Below, in pieces: positions 26,579 to 36,434 of a DNA stretch of 64,000 nt (positions are counted from its first letter, which is position 1; each line of letters begins with the position of its first letter). The notes below the pieces were generated by a model. That model saw nothing but the letters and a program-made list of their open reading frames with translations. It searched no databases and was not told where the DNA came from. The position numbers and the translations under genes were made by a program. Source of the stretch: UBA8941 sp963780545 (GTDB lineage Archaea; Thermoproteota; Bathyarchaeia; TCS64); contig CAWACK010000022.1 in the NCBI GenBank assembly GCA_963780545.1, forward strand, positions 4,620-68,619, in the 5' to 3' direction.

Positions 26579-27899
26579 TGGCTTGTCCCTAAAATAGACA
26601 CACGCCCAACAATCCCAAAATAAAATTAGCGAAACCATCAGACAAACGACTCAACCATACATCAACCAGCCAAACCAAACCCACAGCCAGCACAGCAACA
26701 CCCAGAAAACGGATGAAGCCCCACACAGACAAGCATCGGCACCACCTAGCCACGCCACCACGCAGACCCGAAGCCAAGCCGTCACACATTGAAGAACGTC
26801 GGAGACAACGCCTTATCCGGGCCTACCCAAGTTCTCAGCCGCCTCCCTGTTCAACACCAGGCACAGCACACTCAGCAACACATACACCGACACGTTCACC
26901 AGGCCCCGAACCCTATTCACCGTCAACCCAAACCAGTTCTTCACGAAGGCAAACAACGCCTCAACAGCAGGGCCGCCTCACGATACACCCGCACCAGAAT
27001 CCTCCGGGCCATGAGTCCGGAACAACCGGTCCACCCTCAGCGCATCCTCACCACACCTCTGATTTCCCATATACGGTATCACAGAGTAATCAACCAGCGA
27101 CCTCACCTTCCGGCTGCTGTATTGGCTGTCCCCAATCAGGCACCGGATCCGTCGCCGACTCTCCCAGCTCCTCCCAGCACTAGACGGCTCTCTCACAAGA
27201 GAAGGCGCGTGCTTCTTCTCATTCTCGTTAGCAGTAGGCCAACAAGAGTAGCCAACGGCAGAATAAAGCTTCGGCTCAACCGATGAATGAAGCTTAAACC
27301 CGAGCCCATAGCTCCTCCCGTTTCTGCCCACACGTGCATCCGGGTCCGAGAGGCCCATCCCGTTGTCGGCTGGGTCCCTGATGCTCCAAGCCTTAACGAA
27401 GCTGGCGTCCAGGACCACATCCGCCTCCTCGACTCCGCTTCTCCTGAGGAGCATTATGACCTTCTCCTCTCTATTATGAGTCGGAGCGTCTCGGCTCCGA
27501 CTCTGTGGGTGAAGCGGCTGATGACTGACCTCGGGTAGCCTTCCCTCATCCACCTCTATCAGGCAGAGTCGCCTCATGCGTTGGTCTACGTCTAGGCTAT
27601 CCTTGTGAGCTCCCGTAGGCTGCGGATCCCCTTCAATCGCATTATGAGGAGGGCTCTGAGGATGCCGACGGGGTTTCTCGGTGGTCTTCCTGGTCCCGTG
27701 GTGTGGTAGCATCCGAGGAGAGGCTGCTCGTGTGGGCAATGCTTAATCAACGTTTTTGAAGAGTGTCTCTAGGGTCTCGTGTTCAATTCTTGTCCTAAGT
27801 GAACTCACCTCCTAGGGTTGGACAGACCTATTGGGGGACGAGACCCCAACTGTTAAGATAAGCTTATTCTAGCCTGGATGAATTTCGGGACAAGCCAGC
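26577..27899 (-). mobile_element. DDE insertion sequence (IS4/IS5-like) with decayed transposase
   Basis: Terminal inverted repeats GCTGGCTTGTCCCTAAAA (26577-26594) and TTTCGGGACAAGCCAGC (27883-27899) match at 16 of 17 positions. The element is about 1.32 kb. The transposase frame on the minus strand is broken by several frameshifts but shows GRPPRNPVGILRALLIMRLK at the N-terminus. DASFVKAWSIRDPADN holds the first Asp, DPDARVGRNGRSYGLGFKLH follows, CLIGDSQYSSRKVRSL holds the second Asp, and the tail FAFVKNWFGLTVNRVRG is also present. Both repeats abut CG runs (26568-26576 and 27900-27906), so it sits inside such a tract. Confidence 0.8.
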
Positions 27900-27907
27900 G
27901 CGCGCAT
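27898..27907. repeat. CG tract between the IS and a GNAT fragment
   Basis: GCGCGCGCAT directly follows the right terminal repeat. GNAT homology starts on the next base. Confidence 0.8.
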
Positions 27908-28223
27908 CATAGGATATGTTATTGTTAAGATAAAGAATAATGAGGGTTATATTGTGGATTTATTAGCCTATAATGACGATCTGGAGGTTGTTAAAAAATT
28001 ATTGGATTTAAGTATAAAATATCTTAATGATAAGGATGTTAATCTAATTCGCTATTTGATACCAGGCGATCATCCTTACATTAACGTTTTCAAAAAACAT
28101 GGTTTTGTTGACAACCACTCCGATAGATTCATCTTAATTAAGGATAAAAAGGGGATTTTCAACGAGATTTTAGCAAAGAGACCGAAGCTGTTGTTTCAGT
28201 ACGCCGATACAGATTGGGTTTGA
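27907..28223 (+). pseudogene. C-terminal fragment of a GNAT acetyltransferase
   Basis: Translation begins mid-protein (IIGYVIVKIKNNEGYIVDLL) and runs to DTDWV and the stop. It is about 80% identical to the C-terminus of the gene at 38226-38777. Homology begins at 27907, right after GCGCGCGCA. It ends at TTTGAT (28224), where this copy enters CGCGTGCGTAC while the relative continues into A/T-rich sequence. The unit is about 318 bp with no start codon of its own. A recent duplicate scrap. Confidence 0.88.
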
Positions 28224-28235
28224 TCGCGTGCGTAC
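28224..28235. repeat. Alternating tract on the right edge of the GNAT fragment
   Basis: TCGCGTGCGTAC. The related locus at 38.2 kb has TTAAAT at the same place, so the tract is not inherited from the parent sequence. Confidence 0.8.
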
Positions 28236-28381
28236 TTCACTATACTATCCCGCACCACAAGTTCTGGGTCAAAGTCAATTGCAAAAGTTGGCTTGATTTG
28301 GTTGAAGCGAAGAGAATTGCGCGCTCGCTTCGGCTGCACCTCATAAAGTTTTTATTCGTTTACCTTGGGTGTTGAAAGTAG

Positions 28382-28717
28382 ATGGACAGAAAGAGTAAAT
28401 TGGATTTAAACGTGGACACTTCTAACTTTACTGACGATGACTACCATGAGCTTTGGAACAAGATGGGCCGAATCAGGATCCGGATGGTGGAGAAGACGGG
28501 TAAGTGTATCCATGAACTTGGTGAGACGTATTACTATGAGAATCCATACAAGAAACCTGAGGGTGTCTGCAACGCGCTATTACACGTATTAGATCTATAC
28601 ACGTGGAAGACGGCTCTCGGATTTCCCTCGTGGGATCCTAAAGATAGAAAGGTCTACCTGATACACTGTCCTTCAAAAAAGGGCACGGTGTGGGAAGTGA
28701 AAAAGGTTCCCAAGTGA
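28382..28717 (+). CDS. TIGR04076 family protein
   Basis: 111 aa from ATG. IRMVEKTGKCIHELGETYYY, GVCNALLHVLDLYTWKTALG and YLIHCPSKKGTVWEVKKV follow the TIGR04076 pattern. These are small proteins with conserved Cys residues (here in GKC, GVC and HCP) common in archaea and anaerobic bacteria. Function unknown. They may bind metal. TATA-like TTTTTATT lies about 25 bp upstream. It lies between tracts 28318-28325 and 28795-28804. Confidence 0.75.
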   Translation: MDRKSKLDLNVDTSNFTDDDYHELWNKMGRIRIRMVEKTGKCIHELGETYYYENPYKKPEGVCNALLHVLDLYTWKTALGFPSWDPKDRKVYLIHCPSKKGTVWEVKKVPK

Positions 28718-28794
28718 ATATATGTGGACGAGATCTCTAGCCACTAACTCGTTCACATCGGTGTTTTGACCTGCTGGGATTTCTGTGTGTTTGG

Positions 28795-28830
28795 GCGTGC
28801 GCGAAACTGCGTTATCCTAGTGCGTGTGCG
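28795..28830. repeat. Alternating tracts GCGTGCGCG and TGCGTGTGCG
   Basis: Two runs (28795-28803, 28821-28830) in the gap between the TIGR04076 gene and the next small membrane gene. Confidence 0.55.
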
Positions 28831-28850
28831 GAGGATGAAGAGGAAGATGA

Positions 28851-29060
28851 ATGAGAATAAGTAGGTGGAATCTTGTGCTGGTTCTAACCGCTGTGACCCT
28901 AACTATCCTCACCTTGGTGCTCTCCCTCATCACGACCAAGTACACGTTAAATGAGAACGACGTCAGTAGCTTCTCGGTTCTAGGCATCATCTTGTGCCTT
29001 ATCCTCGTATTCATTCGGTCACGGTATGAAAGGAGGAAGATTGGAGTGGAAACTGAATGA
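28851..29060 (+). CDS. Small two-helix membrane protein (69 aa)
   Basis: ATG start 9 bp after a GAAGAGGAAG purine stretch. Helix 1 is NLVLVLTAVTLTILTLVLSL, helix 2 is SVLGIILCLILVFIRSRYER, with a short loop and a basic tail. No family recognised. Confidence 0.5.
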   Translation: MRISRWNLVLVLTAVTLTILTLVLSLITTKYTLNENDVSSFSVLGIILCLILVFIRSRYERRKIGVETE

Positions 29061-29126
29061 CGTTGCCACCAGTAACTATACGCGCGTTATAGCTGTGTAC
29101 AGTGGTTTTCTTGTCGTCGGGCGAGT

Positions 29127-29396
29127 TTAGGGTTGGGTAGGTGGCTGAGTCTGGGTCTTATGGTTCAATGGTTCCGTTAAGTTGTAGTAATCCTCGACGA
29201 ATTTTAGGCCCTTATCGGTCGTGGAGTATCTTCCCTTCTCGTCGACGGTGAGAAGGCCGCCGCTAGTCAGGGTTTTGAGGTACTCTTTGATAATCTCGAA
29301 GTTCAGGTTCGACTTGGAGACTATTCTGGTCTTGTTTGAGCCTCCGTTGGCGGCTCTGAGTATGGCGACGCTGACTTCGAGGTTGTTTCTCCTCAT
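29127..29396 (-). CDS. Winged-helix DNA-binding protein (HTH_45 type)
   Basis: 89 aa. SVAILRAANGGSNKTRIVSK, SNLNFEIIKEYLKTLTSGGL and the wing TVDEKGRYSTTDKGLKFVED form the compact archaeal winged helix seen in PadR/HTH_45-type regulators. It ends in a Pro/Gln/Thr-rich tail of about 15 residues. Such proteins repress nearby promoters. The target here is unknown, but it is divergent from the GNAT gene at 29586. Confidence 0.8.
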   Translation of the reverse strand: MRRNNLEVSVAILRAANGGSNKTRIVSKSNLNFEIIKEYLKTLTSGGLLTVDEKGRYSTTDKGLKFVEDYYNLTEPLNHKTQTQPPTQP

Positions 29397-29510
29397 TCTC
29401 TCAACTCATGAATTTTGGGGGTACACATGAAGTATTGGCTTCTCGCAGTTGGATGGTTAACGCTTAACCTTATTTAAAAAATTGGGAGTATTAGTTAGAA
29501 ACATTGGTAC

Positions 29511-29522
29511 ATATGCGCGCGC
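29511..29522. repeat. Alternating ATATGCGCGCGC tract
   Basis: Lies between the winged-helix gene and the divergent GNAT gene. Confidence 0.6.
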
Positions 29523-29585
29523 TAGATGTCGGGTTCATCATGTCCTGAAATTACTGTTAAATAATAATGTTTGATATAGTTAATT

Positions 29586-30680
29586 GTGGCACCGGAAGTC
29601 AAGGTCAGGGAGTATCACCCGGGAGACGAGAAATCGGTAGTAGAACTTATGATAAAGGTCTTTGGGGGGTGGCCTCATTTTGATATCCGTTGCTCGCCTC
29701 TGGATCATTGGAAGTGGAAGTATCTTGATAACCCGAAGAGGTTGAATGCAATTGTTGTAGCTGAGGAGGGCGGAATTATTGTTGGATGTGAGCATGGATA
29801 CTTTGTCAACGTAAAGATTGGGGATAGCTTAGTGTTTGCACACCATGGTTGCGATTCGGCCATCGACCCAAAATTTCAGGGTGAAGGAATTTACTCGAGG
29901 TTGAATAAATTCAGATATACACTACCTCAGATGACGAGGATTGATTACTCGTTCTGGGCCTCCACTAACAAGAAGATGCTTGAGTTTGCTAGGAGGAGGA
30001 AGCAGCTTATGTCCCTTAGGAGGTTGCTAAAGATGGTAAGGATAAATGACCTAGATCTTCACTTCCGAATGAATAAGACCGATGGGGAACTCTTTAAGCG
30101 ACTAGGTTACTCGACACTGAGGAAGATAAATAAGATAATTATTCCTAAGCGAAATTATGTCTCTAAGGATTACTCGATTAATGGAATCGAGAAGTTTGGA
30201 AATAGTCACGATTCTTTTTGGCAAAAAATTCAACCTAATTATAAATACATCGTTGAGAGGGACAGTGATTATCTGAACTGGAGATACTGTGACCCCAGGG
30301 CTGGAAATTATCAAATTGTCCAAGCTGAGGATGATGGTAATGTTCTAGGTTACTGTGTCTACAGGGTTGACAAGATCAATAATGATTATCAAGTAGCAAA
30401 CGTCATGGATTTTATTACTCTTCCAGGCAGAGTCGATGTGGCTCAGAACCTGCTTGGTAATGTGTTAGGGCGCATCGATGACCTGGGGGTTAATTACGTT
30501 TCATGTTGGGCGCTGAAGGGCCAGTCTAATACAGGTGTTCTGAGTGAGTTTGGTTACCTTGATAGCAGGACTCCTCTAAGTATAGTTCATCATTGGGTGA
30601 AGAGTCAGGTCGGTAATACGGAGCTGTCAGCTTCACGACCTAATGAGCTACATATCCAGATGGGAGATGTAGACTGGTAA
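29586..30680 (+). CDS. Two-domain GNAT acetyltransferase-like protein
   Basis: 364 aa, GTG start. The N-terminal GNAT half includes VREYHPGDEKSVVELMIKVF and the acetyl-CoA-binding stretch AIDPKFQGEGIYSRLNKFRY (Q-x-x-G-x-G/A type). The C-terminal half carries DYLNWRYCDPRAGNYQI and ends in the shared tail GDVDW. Two damaged relatives lie at 38.2-39.3 and 39.6-40.7 kb. Placed with glycan flippases, it may acylate a surface sugar, but that is only inferred. This is the only intact member of the set. Confidence 0.8.
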   Translation: MAPEVKVREYHPGDEKSVVELMIKVFGGWPHFDIRCSPLDHWKWKYLDNPKRLNAIVVAEEGGIIVGCEHGYFVNVKIGDSLVFAHHGCDSAIDPKFQGEGIYSRLNKFRYTLPQMTRIDYSFWASTNKKMLEFARRRKQLMSLRRLLKMVRINDLDLHFRMNKTDGELFKRLGYSTLRKINKIIIPKRNYVSKDYSINGIEKFGNSHDSFWQKIQPNYKYIVERDSDYLNWRYCDPRAGNYQIVQAEDDGNVLGYCVYRVDKINNDYQVANVMDFITLPGRVDVAQNLLGNVLGRIDDLGVNYVSCWALKGQSNTGVLSEFGYLDSRTPLSIVHHWVKSQVGNTELSASRPNELHIQMGDVDW

Positions 30681-30696
30681 ACCCAAATAGCATGTA

Positions 30697-33600
30697 CTAG
30701 TTTACGGGCCTATAGGTGCAGTAAATCGCCGCCACGCTGCCTGCTTGAGCCATAGAGAAGCTAACCGAAGAGGGAAAGACCCCATACGCCGCCGAGAACC
30801 CCACCACGTTACTGCTCCCATCCCAATGCGAATGAAGAGCAGCCGAAGAACCAGCCTCACCCCAAGCCACCAGGTAATACGGCGTATCCGCCTGCAGAGC
30901 CTGAGGGTCAACGATATTGAAGGTAACATCAGGAGTGCTGCTCAACCCAGATGCATTCGGAACAACCTTCTCCTCCGTGTAGCAGACCAAGCTACCCGAC
31001 GCAGAGTAGATCGCGCACCTCTCGTAGACGCCATCGTTGAACGCGTAGGCGCCGGCGGTGATGGACACCGGCGTAGCCGCCTCCGGACACGTGAACAATC
31101 CACCAGCTATGACGTTGCCGTCGAACAGACCCGAGTCGCGATCCGAGCCAAGGTCACCGAAGAGGTACTGCACCGACACATCGACGGCAGCGCTGGCCCT
31201 GAGAGCCACTCGAGTCAGTCACGTTCGCGTAGATAGTGTACGTCCCACTCTGGGATGATGTGAAAGTGTAGGACGGCCCCGAGGAGAGGAGGTTATGGTT
31301 ACCATCGTACCAGCGGACCGTGTAGGGTGAGACGCCGCCCATCGCCACCGCCGACAGCGTAACGTTGTGGCCCACCTGCAGGGCGACGGAGCCGGGGCTG
31401 ACCACAACCGATAGATCAACTGGGACCCCACCCGCGCCCGCGATGGCGTCTATGAGTATCTGCCCCGCCGTATTCGGCGAACCATCAGCGTTCTTAAGAG
31501 GGTAGCCGCTAGCGGGCGCGCTCCACTGCCACCCAGCGTAGCTCGCGTTCCACCCGTTGAGCACAGCCAGCGTGTTCTGAAGCCAAGTCACCTCATCGTA
31601 GCTCGAGTCGTATGCGCCGATCTCGCCTATTAGCATCGGCTTAACCCCAGCTACGAGGTTGTAGCGCCACTGGGTGATCAGGTAGCTCCGGATGTCGCCC
31701 TCACTCAGTATGCCCATGTTGCTCAGCATCGTGTTCCCAGCCGGAGAACGGTAGATGTGGTTGCTGTAGATGATGTTGCCGCCCGTGATCGTGTGGCGGG
31801 CCACCCAGTCGAATCCTCCGCAGTACCCGTACTGGATGACCACCGGGATCTGGCTGACGCCCCGGATCGCGGTGATGGCCTGCTGGGCGCCGCTGAACCA
31901 CGTGGACTCGTCGCCGTTCGGCTCGTTGTAGAGCTCGAAGACGACGTTGGGGTATGGGCTGAGGCCGGTGGCGGTCCTGACGCACCAGTTCGCGTAGTCG
32001 GCTGCTGTGGCGTAGGGCGCGACTCCCCAGGGGTACGGCGTCTGCCCCGTCTGGCCGCCGCCGTTCGATGCGTTGCATCCGAGGATCTGCCAGGGTACTA
32101 GGAGGACGTATACTCCGTTCTGGTTGCAGTATGATATGTAGTCGTCTACGCAGTCTCGGCATCCTCTGGTGGCGGTGTTTGGGCCGTTCCACGTGTCTTT
32201 GAGGTTCTGGTCGTACCAGTCCATGTTTATGAGGAGTCTTACGAGGTTGAAGCCGTGGGAGGCCATGTTCTCTGCGTCTGCTTGGGCCGCGGTGGCGTTC
32301 CATGTTCCGAGTGTTGTGAAGCTTCCGGTGGCGTCTACTAGGAAGTTGGGGTTGTCTACGCCGCGTAGGTGGACGACGTTGTTGTTGGTGTCGAGGATGT
32401 TTGCGCCGGAGGTGTGAAGAGGAAGCAAACCACCAACAGACGTAAAAGAAGCCGTAATCGTGTGGGTGGCCTGAACGTTGCTGAAGCTAACCGTCTGCCC
32501 AGAGGGAGTGGTGACAGTCACCGCGCCGGAGTCAACGGTTATGCTTGCGATGTGGTAGCCGGTGCTTGGTGTGATCGTGAATGTCTGGCTGCCACCGTAG
32601 TTGACGGTGGTCGTGCCTGGGGCTATCACGCCGTTTGATCCCTGAGTCACCGTGATGGCGTAGGTGTTGACGGCGTAGGATGCCGTAATCGTGTGGGTGG
32701 CCTGAACGTTGCTGAAGGTGTAGCTAGACACGGCTCCGACACTCGACCCATCCACAACGACGCTGGACACCGGTACCCGGTGCTTGGTGTGATCGTGAAT
32801 GTCTGACTCGCCACCGTAGTTGACGGTGGTCGTGCCTGGGGCTATCACGCCGTTTGATCCCTGAGTCACCGTGATGGCGTAGGTGTTGACGGCGTAGGAT
32901 GCCGTAATCGTGTGGGTGGCCTGAACGTTGCTGAAGCTAACCGTCTGCCCAGAGGGAGTGGTGACAGTCACCGCGCCGGAGTCAACGGTTATGCTTGCGA
33001 TGTGGTAGCCGGTGCTTGGTGTGATCGTGAATGTCTGGCTGCCACCGTAGTTGACGGTGGTCGTGCCTGGGGCTATCACGCCGTTTGATCCCTGAGTCAC
33101 CGTGATGGCGTAGGTGTTGACGGCGTAGGATGCCGTAATCGTGTGGGTGGCCTGAACGTTGCTGAAGGTGTAGCTAGACACGGCGTCCGACACTCGACCC
33201 ATCCACAACGACGCTGGACACCTGGTACCCGGTGCTTGGTGTGATCGTGAATGTCTGGCTGCCACCGTAGTTGACGGTGGTCGTGCCTGGGGCTATCACG
33301 CCGTTTGATCCCTGAGTCACCGTGATGGCGTAGGTGTTGACGGCGTAGGATGCCGTAATCGTGTGGGTGGCCTGAACGTTGCTGAAGAGTGTACCTAGAG
33401 GGAGTCCGACACGTCGACCCAGCCGACAACGACGCTGGCATCTGGTAGCCGGTGTTCGGTGTGACGTGAAGTCTGGCTGCCACCGTAGTTGACGGTGGTC
33501 GTGCCTGGGGCTATCACGCCGTTTGATCCCTGAGTCACCGTGATGGCGTAGGTGTTGACGGCGTAGGATGCCGTAATCGTGTGGGCGGCCTGAACGTTGC

Positions 33601-36135
33601 TGAAGCTAACCGTCTGCCCAGAGGGAGTGGTGACAGTCACCGCGCCGGAGTCAACGGTTATGCTTGCGATGTGGTAGCCGGTGTTTGGTGTGACCGTGAA
33701 TGTCTGGCTGCCGCCGTAGTTGACGGTGGTCGTGCCTGGGGCTATCACGCCGTTTGATCCCTGAGTCACCGTGATGGCGTAGGTGTTGATGGCGTAGGAT
33801 GCCGTAATCGTGTGGGTGGCCTGAACGTTGCTGAAGGTGTAGCTAGACACGGCTCCAACACTCGACCCATCCACAACGACGCTGGACACCGGGTACCCGG
33901 TGCTTGGTGTGATCGTGAATGTCTGGCTCCACCCGTAGTTGACGGTGGTCGTGCCTGGGGCTATCACGCCGTTTGATCCCTGAGTCACCGTGATGGCGTA
34001 GGTGTTGACGGCGTAGGATGCCGTAATCGTGTGGGCTGCCTGAACGTTGCTGAAGCTAACCGTCTGCCCAGAGGGAGTGGTGACAGTCACCGCGCCGGAG
34101 TCAACGGTTATGCTTGCGATGTGGTAGCCGGTGTTCGGTGTGACGGTGAAGCTCTGGCTGCCGCCGTAGTTGACGGTGGTCGTGCCTGGGGCTATCACGC
34201 CGTTTGATCCCTGCGTCACCGTGATGGCGTAGGTGTTGATGGCGTAGGATGCCGTAATCGTGTGGGCTGCCTGAACGTTGCTGAAGTTAACCGTCTGACA
34301 CCAGAGCCAGTGATGACAGTCGACCGCAGCCAGAGACAACGGTGGATGCTAGCGATGTGGTAGCCGGTGCTCGGTGTGATCGTGAATGCATTGGCTCGCC
34401 ACCGTAGTTGACGGTGGTCGTGCCTGGGGCTATCACGCCGTTTGATCCCTGCGTCACCGTGATGGCGTAGGTGTTGATGGCGTAGGATGCCGTAATCGTG
34501 TGGGCTGCCTGAACGTTGCTGAAGGTGTAGCTGGAGACGACCCCAACACTCGACCCATCCACAACGACGCTGGACACCGAGTACCCGGTGCTGGGTGTGA
34601 TCGTGAATGGTCTGACTCGACCCGTAGTTGACGGTGGCGCTGCCGCGGGGCTAGATGGAGCCGTTTGATCCCGCGTCACCGTGATGGTGTATTGGATTGA
34701 GGGTGAAGGATGCACGGAGATGGTGTGGTCGGCTTGCACGTTGCTGAACGTGTAACTCGAGACGGCCCCAACAGAGACTCCGTCGACAAGGACACTCGAC
34801 ACCTGAGTACCCGGTGCTCGGCGATATCGTGTAGACCTGATTTCCACCCTGAGTCACCTGGGTGGCGCCGAGTGGTGAGATGGAGCCGCCAGACCCAGCT
34901 GAGGAGGTGACCGTGTATGTTGGTTTAGGTTGAATGTGGCTGTGACCATTTGTTCCCCGTCATCGATAATCGTGAGCGGGTTGTTGATCCCTGAGAGGGA
35001 CCACTCCACCCGCGAAGATCCACCCCGGTCGGTGTGGCTGTACTGCACCACCGTATGTGTAGTTTGACAGGTTCGGGTTCTTAGCAGTTCCTTGGCCGGA
35101 GCTGTTCACTGTGACTTGTACAGGTTCTTGGTGAAGGTGGCCTGTTACTGTTTTTCTCGTCATCGATAGGTGAGTGGGTTGCTGGGCCGGAGGCGTCGCC
35201 GCTCCACCCATGAATGTGTAGCCGGTGGCTGGCGTGCGGTGAGTTGGACGCTTGAGCCGACGTGTAGGTGTCGCTGGGTTTCTGGCTACGCTGCCTTGAC
35301 CCACGGTGCCACGGTGAGGGTGTAGTATGAGGAGGGGGTGGGCATGGCGGTTGGTGACCGGGATGACGGTTGCTGCGTTGGGGTCTGTGTGAATGTTGCC
35401 TTCAGCTCGGTGTCTCGGGTTACGCTTACCGTTATTGGGATTATCAGTGGTGTTCTCGTTGTTCGTGGTCCAGCATTGGAACTGCCACCCCTCAGAAGCC
35501 GTCGCGTTTACAGTTACCTTGGTTCCGTTGGCGTAGGTGTGTGTTCCAGGGGTGGGGTTTGTTGATCCTGAGCCTTCGACGGTGATTGTGAGGTTATATT
35601 GAACCTCGGTGAATATCGGCTTCAGGATATGTGAAGCATCCATCACAACCGTGACGGGGTTCGTAGACTCCTTTGAGCCGTCGAGCAGCCAGTAGCCGAA
35701 GACCCAGTTGGGCTTCGGGGTAGCTTCCGCCTGGATGTTGGCGCCCTGGGTATACGTGTGGTTTCCGGCTTCGGGGTTAGTTGAGCCGGACCCCTCTGGA
35801 GCCTCGACCATTAAGGTGAAGTTTAGTGGCTTCTTGTTGCTGTTGTCTTTCGCTGCTTTGGGTTCACCCGTATTCGTTGATGGGTGATCTGGTCCAGTGT
35901 TTATAGTCTGATTCTGTGTGCTTGTGGTGTTTGTTTTGGGCCCGCTTGGGGTTGTGCTATTGACATTTGAATTTTGCTTTGTGCTATTCCCTGTGTTGCT
36001 TAGGGTCTTGCTTTGCGTCAGGAGGCCGGTGTTTAGGACGAGGATTGTCCCACCGAGGGCCGCAGCTACCACTATGATGACTATTGCTGAGGCCGATGTA
36101 ATGGCGGCCCTTTTTCTGGCGATGGCTTTCCTCAA
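30697..36135 (-). CDS. Large secreted repeat protein with GH5 glycosidase domain (multiple frameshifts)
   Basis: N-terminus (ATG 36135) is a basic stretch then SAIVIIVVAAALGGTILVLN, a pilin/secretion-type signal anchor. A Ser/Thr/Asn-rich stalk follows, then InlB-B-repeat/PF18998-like domains (VEGSGSTNPTPGTHTYANGT). A block of about ten tandem repeats covers 34.65-32.45 kb. A GH5 cellulase-like domain (32.42-31.44 kb) follows, with YNEPNG (acid/base Glu) and IGEIGAY (nucleophile Glu). An Ig-like domain (31.43-31.2 kb) and a beta-rich C-terminus (stop 30697) complete it. The frame breaks near 31.2, 32.8, 33.2, 33.4, 34.3, 34.6, 34.85 and several times at 35.0-35.4 kb. These are probably consensus errors in repeats. 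Role: extracellular polysaccharide degradation or attachment. Confidence 0.8.
32560..34650 (-). repeat. About ten tandem 219/231-bp coding repeats
   Basis: The marker TTGACGGTGG recurs at 32601, 32820, 33051, 33271, 33489, 33720, 33939, 34170, 34408 and (diverged) 34628. Spacing alternates mostly between about 219 and 231 bp, reflecting two repeat types. The long type contains ASITVDSGAVTVTTPSGQTV, the short one SSVVVDGSSVGAVSSYTF. Each unit is one beta domain of 73 or 77 residues. Near-identity at the DNA level implies recent expansion or gene conversion. Confidence 0.9.
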
Positions 36136-36434
36136 TAGAATGCGATTTTATTGTTTCATTTATCCAAAAAAGGGGATTGTGGAGAGGTAAAAGGGATTAA
36201 AAAAATCGGATATTATCGTGTTTTTCGCATATTCGGACAATAGTGCGCGCGTTGTAGTTTAGCTTGAGGTCGAACCAGATTATCTTGGTTTGACCAGTCT
36301 TTATGTTAATACATTAGCTTCTGGTTATAGTCGACTTTTGATTCCCAATGGATGGATGCTTCTGAAGACTGAATTCTCTAGTTGTCAGTAGCTGATGTCT
36401 CTCGAAACCGCTGCGTTCACGTGCGCGTACGCAT
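36136..36434. other. Intergenic with two alternating tracts
   Basis: GTGCGCGCG (36243-36251) and ACGTGCGCGTACGCAT (36419-36434). A/T-rich promoter-like sequence for the repeat protein lies next to 36140-36200. No gene seen. Confidence 0.5.

Noticed and set aside
26713..27286. Plus-strand frames over the IS element
   Set aside because: Pro/His/Arg-rich shadows of the minus-strand transposase, without domain likeness.
31757..32303. Long antisense frames over the GH5 domain
   Set aside because: They are shadows of the conserved GH5 reading frame with Arg/Pro-rich, low-complexity translations.
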